Origin: an uncultured Collinsella sp.
Lineage (GTDB): Bacteria; Actinomycetota; Coriobacteriia; Coriobacteriales; Coriobacteriaceae
Direction: 5' to 3'
Assembly: GCA_905213265.1 (NCBI GenBank)
Contig: CAJMHR010000027.1
Location: 1-30,420, forward strand
Length of the DNA: 30,420 nt
The position numbers were made by a program, and so were the translations under genes. Position 1 is the stretch's first letter, and each line of letters begins with the position of its first letter. Positions 23,335-30,293 of the stretch are shown in pieces. Under the pieces are notes generated by a model. That model did no database searches and was not told where the DNA came from. It saw only the letters and a program-made list of their open reading frames with translations.

Positions 23335-24273
23335 ATGACTACCGATCAGTCAATCGATGTTGCGATTATCGGCGGCGGCCCCGCGGGCTATGCTGGCGCC
23401 ATTTATGCGGCGCGCGCTAACCTAACGACGACTGTCTTTGAGCAGGGCATGTCGGGCGGACAGATCGCCACGACCAACGAGGTTGAGAATTATCCTGGCA
23501 TTCCGCTGCTGAGCGGTGCTGAACTTGGCGAGCGGTTCCAACAACATGCTGAAGGCTTGGGGGCTCAGGTTGAATGGAGTATGGTGACAGGCGTCGACTA
23601 CGATGCCGATGCAGCGCTGTTTACGGTGCATCACGATATGGGCGATACGCTGGCCTCGAGTGTTATCGCTTGCATGGGTGCTACGCCGCGATCTGCTGGT
23701 TTTGTTGGCGAGGATACGTATCGCGGTCGCGGTGTTTCGTATTGCGCGACGTGCGATGGCATGTTCTTTCGCGGTAAACAGGTCTTTGTCATCGGTGGCG
23801 GCAATGCCGCCTGCGAGGAAGCCCTGTTCTTGTCAGAAATCGCCAGCAGTGTGACCATCGTGCTGCGCCGCGACCAGTTTCGTGCGCCTGATGGTGTTGT
23901 CCAGAAAGTACTCGCAAAAGACAATATTACAGTTAGGTACCAAACTAGTATTGTGGAGCTATCGGGCGAAGCCATGCCAACGACGATTACCTTTAAGGAC
24001 AATGCATCCGGCGAGACTCATACCGAGTCATTTGAGCCTGGCTCGTTTGGCATTTTTGTCTTTACAGGCACGCAACCCCATACCGAGCTTGTTGAGCATC
24101 TAGTTGATCTGGCGCCTGATGGCGGCATTCTGACTGATGAATCCATGTCGACCCGCACGCCAGGTCTATTTGCTGCTGGTGACATCCGTTCCAAGCGCTT
24201 ACGTCAGGTTGTGACCGCCGTTTCTGACGGAGCCATAGCAGCAACCAGCGCATACGCATTTCTGCGCGGATAA
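23335..24273 (+). CDS. trxB: Thioredoxin reductase
   Basis: A 312-aa flavoenzyme that reduces thioredoxin with NADPH. The FAD-binding motif is GGGPAG (13-18), the redox-active disulfide is C137-A-T-C140 followed by D, the NADPH-binding motif is GGGNAACEEA, and the C-terminal FAD motif is TPGLFAAGDIR. CATC and length fit the low-molecular-weight TrxB family. The ATG at 23335 has GAGAGGA 7 nt upstream. The divergent gap to the glycosyltransferase (23218-23334) should hold both promoters; a short palindrome CATGA-GTG-TCATG is near its middle, but no clear promoter could be assigned. A terminator hairpin lies downstream. Confidence 0.95.
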   Translation: MTTDQSIDVAIIGGGPAGYAGAIYAARANLTTTVFEQGMSGGQIATTNEVENYPGIPLLSGAELGERFQQHAEGLGAQVEWSMVTGVDYDADAALFTVHHDMGDTLASSVIACMGATPRSAGFVGEDTYRGRGVSYCATCDGMFFRGKQVFVIGGGNAACEEALFLSEIASSVTIVLRRDQFRAPDGVVQKVLAKDNITVRYQTSIVELSGEAMPTTITFKDNASGETHTESFEPGSFGIFVFTGTQPHTELVEHLVDLAPDGGILTDESMSTRTPGLFAAGDIRSKRLRQVVTAVSDGAIAATSAYAFLRG

Positions 24274-24314
24274 GTACGATAATATATCTTATGTAAGGTT
24301 GTTATCAATTTACT

Positions 24315-24354
24315 AATTGGCGGGACGATGGATCAGTGCACTGTCCCGCCAATT
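24315..24354 (+). terminator. Terminator hairpin after trxB
   Basis: AATTGGCGGGAC (24315-24326) pairs perfectly with GTCCCGCCAATT (24343-24354) over 12 bp, with a 16-nt loop and TCTT following. It lies 41 bp after the trxB stop. The stem core GGCGGGAC recurs in the terminator after the next gene. Confidence 0.8.
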
Positions 24355-24425
24355 TCTTGCCGGCTATGTGGTATGCAAAACTAGATAACCTAGAATACAA
24401 TATAGAAAATGAACGGAGGACCCTT

Positions 24426-25037
24426 ATGAACCACACTAAACACGTTATTCCGATGTCTGATTCGTCGGTCAGCATTAAGCCTGAGGATATTCAGCCCACG
24501 GTGCTGCCCGATGCATTTATTCAGTCCGATATCGTGCGTAAACTTAATACGTTGAGTCTGCCGCGCTATAACCAGTTGCCCAATGTGACGCTTTACCGCG
24601 ACCAGGTCATTGAGTATGTTGCGCTGTGGATGGAGCCGCTGTCCATTTGCGTTGAGCAGCCTGTCATTACGCCATCGATGATCAATAACTACGTGAAGGT
24701 CGGCCTGGTGCCTGCTCCGGTAAAAAAGCAATATGGCCGCGAGCAGATTGCCCGCCTGATTGCTATCTGCATCTTTAAGCAGGTGCTACCTATTGCTGCG
24801 GTGCAGGCACTCTTTAATATTCAGCGTTTGAGCTACGATGCTCCGACGGCTTTCGATTATGTAGTCGATCAACTTGAGGCATCGATTCGTGCGGCTTTTT
24901 CCGTCGAGCAGACGCCGGTTCCCGATACGGCGCATCAGGTAACGCGTGAGTCGCTGCTTGTGCGCAGCGCGGTTTCATCCTTTGTTTCGAAGGCTTACTT
25001 GATGAGCTATCTCAAGTTCAACGGTTTTAATAGCTAG
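24426..25037 (+). CDS. DUF1836 family protein
   Basis: A 203-aa member of DUF1836, a Firmicutes/Coriobacteriia family of unknown function. The core shows LPRYNQLPNVTLYRDQVIEYV, then ITPSMINNYVKVGLVPAPVKKQYGREQIARLIAICIFKQVLPI. This resembles a MerR-like helix-turn-helix, so a DNA-binding role is an inference. No transmembrane segment is visible. The ATG at 24426 has ACGGAGGA about 6 nt upstream, and TACAAT (24396-24401) may be its -10 element. It is a single gene bracketed by two terminators with related stems. Confidence 0.85.
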   Translation: MNHTKHVIPMSDSSVSIKPEDIQPTVLPDAFIQSDIVRKLNTLSLPRYNQLPNVTLYRDQVIEYVALWMEPLSICVEQPVITPSMINNYVKVGLVPAPVKKQYGREQIARLIAICIFKQVLPIAAVQALFNIQRLSYDAPTAFDYVVDQLEASIRAAFSVEQTPVPDTAHQVTRESLLVRSAVSSFVSKAYLMSYLKFNGFNS

Positions 25038-25048
25038 CTGACGTATAA

Positions 25049-25096
25049 ACGGGCGGGACAAAGAGCCATCTGTCGCTTTGTCCCGCCCGTATTTTT
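25049..25096. terminator. Strong terminator between DUF1836 and degV
   Basis: A perfect 15-bp stem (25049-25063 with 25076-25090), a 12-nt loop and ATTTTT on the + strand make this a classical intrinsic terminator for DUF1836. The stem could also end the convergent degV transcript, although its T run on the minus strand is poor. Confidence 0.9.
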
Positions 25097-25109
25097 GCTT
25101 GGTTGGACT

Positions 25110-25976
25110 TTATTTGCCCGAAGCTACGCCCATGCCGTAGCCGATGATCAGGCCGTGCATCTCGGCATAATAGGAATCCAGGCCGTTGCAGGGCATGATG
25201 ATGGTCTTGGAGCCGGGCCAATGCTCGACTATGCGGTCAGTAAGCGCCTGGGCTCCAGCTTCGTTCTCAACATGATCAATGACGACCTCACCGCCCGTAA
25301 AGCCCTCGGCTTCCATAGTGTCGATGATCTTGTTGAGCATCTTCTTTTCGCCACGCGTGTGCCCGACGAGTTCGATTTTACCGGCCTCACTCGCCGTGCC
25401 CAAAATGCGGATATTGAGCTTGTTGGCAATGACGCCGGCTGCCTTAGGGATACGTCCGGCTTTGGCGAGGTTTTCGTAATTGCACAAGCTGAAGAGGATT
25501 TTGCTGTTCTGCTCAAGGCTATCGAAGTATGCGCAAGCATCCTCGAATGAGATATTCGGATTGCTTGCAAGATAGCGGTCGAACAGTAAGAAAATGAGGT
25601 CCATTTTGCCGCCAGCTGCGCGTGAATTGACTAGATGAATCTGTCGGTCGGGCTCATCGGCAAGAACCATATCGCGAGCCGTGGCTGCTGCGTTGTAGCT
25701 GCCCGACACGCCCTCGGAGATCGGCATGCAGATGGTCTTGTCTGCCAATTTGAAGAGCTCGGCCCACTCCCCTACGCTGGGACAAGCGCTCGAAGAAGCG
25801 TTCGTCTCCGCCTGAACAGCGCAGTTGAGCTCATGAACATCGAGCGAAAGGTCATCGACGAATTCACGCTCCCCCACTCGAATTTTGAGGGGCGCAAATG
25901 CAAAGGTAGTATGGGGCGCGGTCGGTTGCCAATCGCGGAGGTTGCAGCTTGAATCTGAGATAAGTGCCCAGCTCAT
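25110..25976 (-). CDS. DegV family fatty-acid-binding protein
   Basis: A 288-aa DegV-fold protein. In Firmicutes, DegV/FakB proteins bind a fatty acid for phosphorylation by the kinase FakA; FakA is not in this window. Recognised by the start ALISDSSCNL, SACPSVGEWAELF, CMPISEGVSGSYNAA, the VNSRAAGGKMDLIF segment and the C-terminal HGLIIGYGMGVA, where family members have the conserved HxGPG-like lipid-contact region. The ATG at 25976 has AGAAAGGA upstream. Its promoter region carries two perfect palindromes. It is likely a single-gene transcript ending at the shared terminator. The fatty-acid role is known for the family; the actual ligand here is unknown. Confidence 0.88.
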   Translation of the reverse strand: MSWALISDSSCNLRDWQPTAPHTTFAFAPLKIRVGEREFVDDLSLDVHELNCAVQAETNASSSACPSVGEWAELFKLADKTICMPISEGVSGSYNAAATARDMVLADEPDRQIHLVNSRAAGGKMDLIFLLFDRYLASNPNISFEDACAYFDSLEQNSKILFSLCNYENLAKAGRIPKAAGVIANKLNIRILGTASEAGKIELVGHTRGEKKMLNKIIDTMEAEGFTGGEVVIDHVENEAGAQALTDRIVEHWPGSKTIIMPCNGLDSYYAEMHGLIIGYGMGVASGK

Positions 25977-25989
25977 AGAGGGTCCTTTC

Positions 25990-26011
25990 TAATTGTTCCT
26001 CAACAATTATA
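25990..26011 (-). promoter_or_regulatory. degV -10 element with overlapping palindrome
   Basis: On the minus strand TATAAT (26011-26006) is a consensus -10. It overlaps an inverted repeat, TAATTGTT (25990-25997) with AACAATTA (26002-26009), covering the expected transcription start. This is the position expected of a repressor operator. No good -35 was found. Confidence 0.5.
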
Positions 26012-26030
26012 GCCATCTTGTAAACCGAAT

Positions 26031-26067
26031 GTACGGCTATCTAGTTTTGAATACTAGATAGCCGTAC
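26031..26067. other. Perfect 15-bp inverted repeat upstream of degV
   Basis: GTACGGCTATCTAGT (26031-26045) and ACTAGATAGCCGTAC (26053-26067) pair perfectly around a 7-nt loop. No T run follows on either strand. It adjoins the -35 region of degV, so an operator is as likely as a terminator. Confidence 0.6.
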
Positions 26068-26082
26068 AAGATTAGAGAAAAA

Positions 26083-26116
26083 TGAATGGACCTCGCGACT
26101 TAAAGCCACGAGGTCC
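26083..26116 (-). terminator. Terminator after the NlpC/P60 gene
   Basis: On the minus strand GGACCTCG (26116-26109) pairs with CGAGGTCC (26095-26088), and ATTCATTTTTCTC follows. This fits an intrinsic terminator 25 bp after the NlpC/P60 stop. Confidence 0.8.
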
Positions 26117-26141
26117 ACATTCACACGCTGTGTAAGATGAC

Positions 26142-27269
26142 TTAGTAACGCACGAAGATATAGTTGTTGTTCATGCCGGCGGCAACGGAGCTGATGATAA
26201 CACCCGTGTTGTAGTCGGAAGCATGAATCATCTGACCACCACCGATGTAAATGCCGGTGTGGTACGAGTTGACCACAACGTCACCGGGCTGCGGATCGGA
26301 CACACGCGTCCAGCCCATAAAGGTACCCGTGGTGCCCAGGCGGCAATAGCGACCAGTGAGGCAATAGCTAACAAAACCAGAGCAGTCGAAGCTGTTCGGG
26401 CCAATTCCGCCCCAGGAATAAGCGCAACCAAGCTTACTGTATGCGCGCGAGACAACAGAACCACCATCGACGGACTGGCTCGGAGCAGAAGGCGTCGGAG
26501 CCGGAGCAGGCGTGGAGGGCTGCGGCGTCGGAGCAGGTGTCGGCGTAGGAGCCGGAGTGTTGCCGCCCTGGTTGTTGTTATTGCTGGTCTGGCCACCGTT
26601 GTTGGTGTTCTCGGTCGTGCCCGCAGTTTCGCTGCTCACCGTGGCCTTCTCGGCAGTGCTGGCGTTAATGCCCGCCTGCAGTGCGGCGTTTGCCTCGGCC
26701 TCTGCGGCAAGCTCGGCCTGCAGCTGAGAATCCAGGGAGTTCACGACGCTCTGCGCCTCTGCTTGCTGGGCGTTGAGCTCGTCGACCTTTTTCTGCGTGT
26801 CGGCGACGTTCTTCTCCTGCTCGGCCTGCTTATCGGTGAGCTGCTGCTTAAGCTCCTTGACCTCTTGAATGGTTTGAGCCTGCTTATCGGAAACTTTGCC
26901 GTAGTAGAACAGACGGTTGAGCATATCGCTCAGGTCGTCAACGCCCGTTAGAACCTGAAGCAGGCTCAGACCGCCGGTCTTGTACTCGCCGGCGACATAG
27001 GTCGAGAGCTTGGCCTGACCATCGGCGATCTCCTGCTGCTTTTGCGTGATCTCGCCAGCAGTCTGATCGAGCGCCTGCGTCTGCGTTGCGAGCTCATCGT
27101 AAATCTGCTGGGTTTGGGTACCGATCTGCTCGAGCTTCGTACGAGCAGCGGCAAGGTCGGATGCGGTATCGGCGTAGGCAGGAGCCGCGAGGCCCAAGCC
27201 CAAAACACAAGCGAGGGTTGCCGTAGCAGCGCAGCGTGCCATGTTTTTGTGCGTGTTTGCTGTGCGCAT
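26142..27269 (-). CDS. Secreted NlpC/P60 peptidoglycan endopeptidase
   Basis: A 375-aa exported cell-wall hydrolase, probably a D,L-endopeptidase acting on stem peptides. A signal peptide with probable cleavage after AYA (residue 33) is followed by a coiled-coil region (about 35-200) rich in Gln and Lys, as in CwlO/PcsB-type hydrolases that are controlled by FtsEX. An Asn/Pro/Thr-rich linker with PAPTPTP repeats follows (about 215-265), then the NlpC/P60 domain with catalytic C296 (FDCSGFVSY) and H337 (HTGIYIGGG) and a further H349. The ATG at 27269 has GGAAAGGAA upstream. It lies 32 bp after apt. FtsEX control is an inference from architecture. Confidence 0.92.
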   Translation of the reverse strand: MRTANTHKNMARCAATATLACVLGLGLAAPAYADTASDLAAARTKLEQIGTQTQQIYDELATQTQALDQTAGEITQKQQEIADGQAKLSTYVAGEYKTGGLSLLQVLTGVDDLSDMLNRLFYYGKVSDKQAQTIQEVKELKQQLTDKQAEQEKNVADTQKKVDELNAQQAEAQSVVNSLDSQLQAELAAEAEANAALQAGINASTAEKATVSSETAGTTENTNNGGQTSNNNNQGGNTPAPTPTPAPTPQPSTPAPAPTPSAPSQSVDGGSVVSRAYSKLGCAYSWGGIGPNSFDCSGFVSYCLTGRYCRLGTTGTFMGWTRVSDPQPGDVVVNSYHTGIYIGGGQMIHASDYNTGVIISSVAAGMNNNYIFVRY

Positions 27270-27301
27270 GTAGCTTCCTTTCCAGTAACTAAGGGTAACG
27301 G

Positions 27302-27832
27302 CTAGTCCACCGTCACCAGGCTAAAGAGTTCCACATCGTCATCAGACGGCGTGAGCTTCTCGCGCGGGTTGAGAAACGCAAGCTCAAGGATACAACCGTA
27401 ACCGACAAGCTTTGCGCCCATATCTCGCACCAGTTTACCTGTTGCCTCGACGGTTCCGCCCGTCGCGACCAAGTCGTCCAGAATCAACACGGTATCTTTA
27501 GAGCTGATAGCGTCGGCATGGATCTCAATGGAATCCGTTCCGTACTCGAGCTCGTAGCTCTGGCTTACGGTCTCACGCGGCAGCTTGCCCGGTTTACGTG
27601 CGGGAACAAAGCCGGCGCCAAGGGCTACAGCCACCGGTACGCCAACCATAAAGCCGCGAGCCTCGCGACCCACGACCTTGGTGATTCCCATGCCGGCAAA
27701 GTGCTCGGCGAGGGCATCGGTCATGGCTTTGAGCGCCTCGGGATTGCCAAAGAGTGGCGTGATGTCTTTAAAGATGACTCCGGGCTCGGGATAGTCGGGG
27801 ATGTCGACAATTTGAGATTCGAAGTCGTACAT
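27302..27832 (-). CDS. apt: Adenine phosphoribosyltransferase
   Basis: A 176-aa purine-salvage enzyme converting adenine and PRPP to AMP. It has the Apt-type N-terminus IVDIPDYPEPGVIFKDITPLF, the GREARGFMVG segment, RKPGKLPRE, and the PRPP-binding motif VLILDDLVATGGT (about 115-127). The length is normal. ATG at 27832 (MYDFESQ) was chosen because GAAAGG is 7 nt upstream; the frame runs 5 codons further. It lies 40 bp after the MerR gene and 32 bp before the NlpC/P60 gene on the same strand, so co-transcription is likely. Confidence 0.95.
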   Translation of the reverse strand: MYDFESQIVDIPDYPEPGVIFKDITPLFGNPEALKAMTDALAEHFAGMGITKVVGREARGFMVGVPVAVALGAGFVPARKPGKLPRETVSQSYELEYGTDSIEIHADAISSKDTVLILDDLVATGGTVEATGKLVRDMGAKLVGYGCILELAFLNPREKLTPSDDDVELFSLVTVD

Positions 27833-27872
27833 TGCATGACCTTTCAATGGGTTCCCGAAATTTCAGCAGCGG

Positions 27873-28751
27873 TTATTTGCCCGCGGTGGCGGTGCCGGAT
27901 TGCGAAGGGGGGACGACCTTGAGCGGCTTGACGAGAGAATCCTCGTGCGAAGCCGGCGCGGCTATCTCTTCGTTTTTGGCCTTGGTGGACTCGGAGCGAG
28001 TGATTTCCTCATCGAGTGCATCGATGTCGGCGTCCTCGACCACGGCGTTGAGCGACTCAAAAACGCGGTTCTTGAGAAGCTCAGTGTGCACACCTTCCGT
28101 CAGGTCGTGAAGCTTCTTAAACGCACGCTCGAGCTTGGCGTCGCGCTCGTCATCGGAGGTATCCATTCCGAGCATGCTCACGAGCACCTGCTCAAACATC
28201 GAGGACTCGCGGTTGGCGGAAGACACGTACTGACGCAGGTTGCGCGGCTCGATATGGAAGCGTGACAGCTCGGAGCAGTAGCGGATGATCGGGAAATCGC
28301 GACCATCGACGAGCTCGCGATTCTGCGGACTCTTGATGATGCGAATGAGGTCGTTCTCGGCGAGCGAGCGGATAAACGAAATCTCGACGCCCAGCATATC
28401 GGGAATGGTCTCGATGGGATGCAGCTTTTGCTTAGTCTCCTTGGGCTCCGTCTTGAGCGGAACATCGGACAGCAAGCCCACCTCGTAGGCGAGCGTTGAC
28501 AGGTCCGTGGCGTTTTCCAAGCGCTGCTTAATCACGTTGAGCGGCATGTAGCGGGTCTTCTGTAAGTGCAGGATGACCTCTAGGCGATCAACGTCCTCCT
28601 TGGAGTACTGACGGTATCCCTTAGGCGTACGATGAGGGGTAATGAGCCCCTCATCCTCTAGAAATCTAATTTTTGAGTTCGAAAGATCGGGGTATGCGCC
28701 TCGAAGTAGGTTGACGACTTGGCCGATACTCAGATAGTTGCGTTCGGCCAT
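27873..28751 (-). CDS. MerR family transcriptional regulator (Rv1828/FtsR-like)
   Basis: A 292-aa regulator with an N-terminal MerR helix-turn-helix (about residues 6-75): YLSIGQVVNLLRGAYPDLSNSKIRFLEDEGLITPHRTPKGYRQY, with the usual RFLEDEGL and GYRxY motifs. The C-terminal part is long and charged, without metal-binding cysteines. MerR proteins directly after a GarA-like FHA gene are conserved in Actinobacteria (Rv1828 in M. tuberculosis; FtsR in Corynebacterium, which regulates ftsZ). That context, with only 3 bp between the two genes, suggests the same family. A cell-division target is inferred from the homologues only. Confidence 0.85.
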   Translation of the reverse strand: MAERNYLSIGQVVNLLRGAYPDLSNSKIRFLEDEGLITPHRTPKGYRQYSKEDVDRLEVILHLQKTRYMPLNVIKQRLENATDLSTLAYEVGLLSDVPLKTEPKETKQKLHPIETIPDMLGVEISFIRSLAENDLIRIIKSPQNRELVDGRDFPIIRYCSELSRFHIEPRNLRQYVSSANRESSMFEQVLVSMLGMDTSDDERDAKLERAFKKLHDLTEGVHTELLKNRVFESLNAVVEDADIDALDEEITRSESTKAKNEEIAAPASHEDSLVKPLKVVPPSQSGTATAGK

Positions 28752-28754
28752 GCC

Positions 28755-29189
28755 CTACTCACCGGTTTCGATGCGCTCCGGCGTGCTCTCGTGGTAAATG
28801 AGCGTAAACGTACCGATCTGGACGGAAGAACCGTCGTGCAGCGGGGCTGCATTGACGATGGCACCGTCGACCCAGGTGCCATTGAGCGAGCCCAGGTCCT
28901 CGATGCGAGCGCCGAGGCCCTCGCGAATAATGCGCGCATGGCTGCGCGAAACGGTCATGTCATTGAGGAAGATGCCGTTTGCAGGATCGCGGCCGATGGT
29001 GGTCACGTCGTCCTCGAGCTCAAAGGCGGCACCAGTCTGCGGACCCTTGACGATGGACAGAACGGGGGCGGTGATGCGCACGTTGGCCATGAGGTCGGGA
29101 ACGGTGACGTCGCTTGAAGGCACGCGGAATACGCAGGTAGCGTCAGCAGTCTTATCATTCTGAGGCATATTGTTAACCATGTTGTCCAT
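28755..29189 (-). CDS. GarA/OdhI-like FHA domain protein
   Basis: A 144-aa cytoplasmic FHA protein. The forkhead-associated domain (about residues 44-132) has the phosphothreonine-binding residues G66-R67, S81, H84 (TVSRSHARI) and N103-G104 (GSLNGTWVDG). Its short N-terminus contains DATCVFRV (16-23), aligning with the ETTSVFR phosphorylation motif of mycobacterial GarA. In GarA-type proteins, a Ser/Thr kinase phosphorylates this motif, the FHA domain binds it in cis, and control of 2-oxoglutarate metabolism is switched. The start at 29189 (MDNMVNN) has AGGGG 5 nt upstream. No kinase gene is in the window. Confidence 0.85.
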   Translation of the reverse strand: MDNMVNNMPQNDKTADATCVFRVPSSDVTVPDLMANVRITAPVLSIVKGPQTGAAFELEDDVTTIGRDPANGIFLNDMTVSRSHARIIREGLGARIEDLGSLNGTWVDGAIVNAAPLHDGSSVQIGTFTLIYHESTPERIETGE

Positions 29190-29255
29190 GACAACCCCTA
29201 ACTTATCGCGGACGTGCCGCAAATAATGAACCGTACGTAATCATACCCCAACGAA

Positions 29256-29960
29256 TCAGTCTTCGATTTCAGGGTTCAGAAAGTCGATGTCCTCGTCCTC
29301 GGGATGCGCGAGAGCCTGTTTAATGGCCGCTCCGCCTTTAATGGAGTAGATGACAGCCGTGAGCATGGAGAAGATCACGCCGCCGTACACAAAGAAGATG
29401 CCGAGGGGCACCGAGCTTCCGTTGAGGCCCGGGAAGGCCTTAAGGGTTGAAGGTAAAAGATGCAGTCCGTCAATAACGGGGAAACCGAGCAGCATGAGCG
29501 AGAAGCCGGTCATGAGCAGCGCCGTCGCAATCTTTCCGGGGAAGACGACGTCAATGGGACGAGGGTGGTAATGGCGAACGATAAGTGTGCCGATGCCCAG
29601 ATAGATGTCGCGGCCAATAATGAGCACGCAAACCCAGATGGGCAGCTCTCCGCGGACCACCAGTCCCAAGACGCCGGTGAACAGCAGCGCACGGTCGCAA
29701 ATGGGATCCATGACCTTGCCGAGCCACGAGACCGTTTTGGTCATGCGGGCAATCTGACCGTCCATCCAGTCGGTGGAGGCCGCAACGGCGTAGATAACGA
29801 TGGCGATTACGCGGTTGTTGTCCGTCACAAACAGGTACAGAAATACCAGGGTGAGGATCAGGCGCGTAAAGGTGATGAAATTGGAGATCGTAAAGATCTT
29901 ATTCGACGGGTAATCGGAAGTGCCGATAAGCTCCTTTTTGATCTTCTTTTTGATGCCCAC
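29256..29960 (-). CDS. Second CDP-alcohol phosphatidyltransferase
   Basis: A 234-aa integral membrane enzyme of the CDP-alcohol phosphatidyltransferase family. The signature is complete: D64, D67, G68, A71, R72, G81, D85 and D89. Four or more hydrophobic helices and an acidic C-terminal tail are present. GTG at 29960 was chosen because GGGGGAG lies 4 nt upstream and KKKIKKELIG looks like a normal cytoplasmic start. The frame is open back to an ATG at 30095, which would give 279 aa. The substrate (glycerol-3-phosphate, phosphatidylglycerol or inositol phosphate) is not evident. The position next to an FHA-MerR pair parallels pgsA2 near garA in mycobacteria. Confidence 0.85.
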   Translation of the reverse strand: MGIKKKIKKELIGTSDYPSNKIFTISNFITFTRLILTLVFLYLFVTDNNRVIAIVIYAVAASTDWMDGQIARMTKTVSWLGKVMDPICDRALLFTGVLGLVVRGELPIWVCVLIIGRDIYLGIGTLIVRHYHPRPIDVVFPGKIATALLMTGFSLMLLGFPVIDGLHLLPSTLKAFPGLNGSSVPLGIFFVYGGVIFSMLTAVIYSIKGGAAIKQALAHPEDEDIDFLNPEIED

Positions 29961-30135
29961 AGGACTCCCCCGCTGGTTAACGACAAAACTTTCGATACTA
30001 TACCCGTTCCGGCGATGTCTATCCAGCCAAGCCATAGAGAGTCCAGACATGTGGAGGGTGTCGTGGGCGGCGGGAGATTTCGCATTCGTGTGCATCAGCC
30101 TCCTAACATGTCGAAAAATGTCGGTTTTGGAGGGT

Positions 30136-30166
30136 GATGTACACGTTTTTGTTGCGCGTGTGCATC
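30136..30166. other. Inverted repeat upstream of the phosphatidyltransferase
   Basis: GATGTACACG (30136-30145) and CGTGTGCATC (30157-30166) pair at 9 of 10 positions around an 11-nt spacer. It lies about 180 bp upstream of the GTG start, in a region without genes. It may be an operator. Confidence 0.45.
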
Positions 30167-30262
30167 ATCTCATATGTTGCCAACGCTAACGGTGAACCTG
30201 AGCGCCCGGGCACATTCTTTGTTGGCTGAAACCGGCATAGCAACTAGCGGAAGGCATCATCG

Positions 30263-30293
30263 AAGGAGTGTGCTGGAAAGCACCCGTCTCCTT
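30263..30293 (+). other. Two-part stem-loop with GGAA tetraloop
   Basis: AAGGAG (30263-30268) pairs with CTCCTT (30288-30293). Inside, GTGCT (30270-30274) pairs with AGCAC (30279-30283) around GGAA, a GNRA-type loop on the + strand. It may belong to a leader RNA of a gene beyond the window. The rest of 29961-30420 shows no gene or recognised riboswitch. Confidence 0.4.

Noticed and set aside
30263..30293. tRNA or known riboswitch
   Set aside because: No cloverleaf, T-loop consensus or CCA end, and none of the signature sequences of common riboswitch classes was found.
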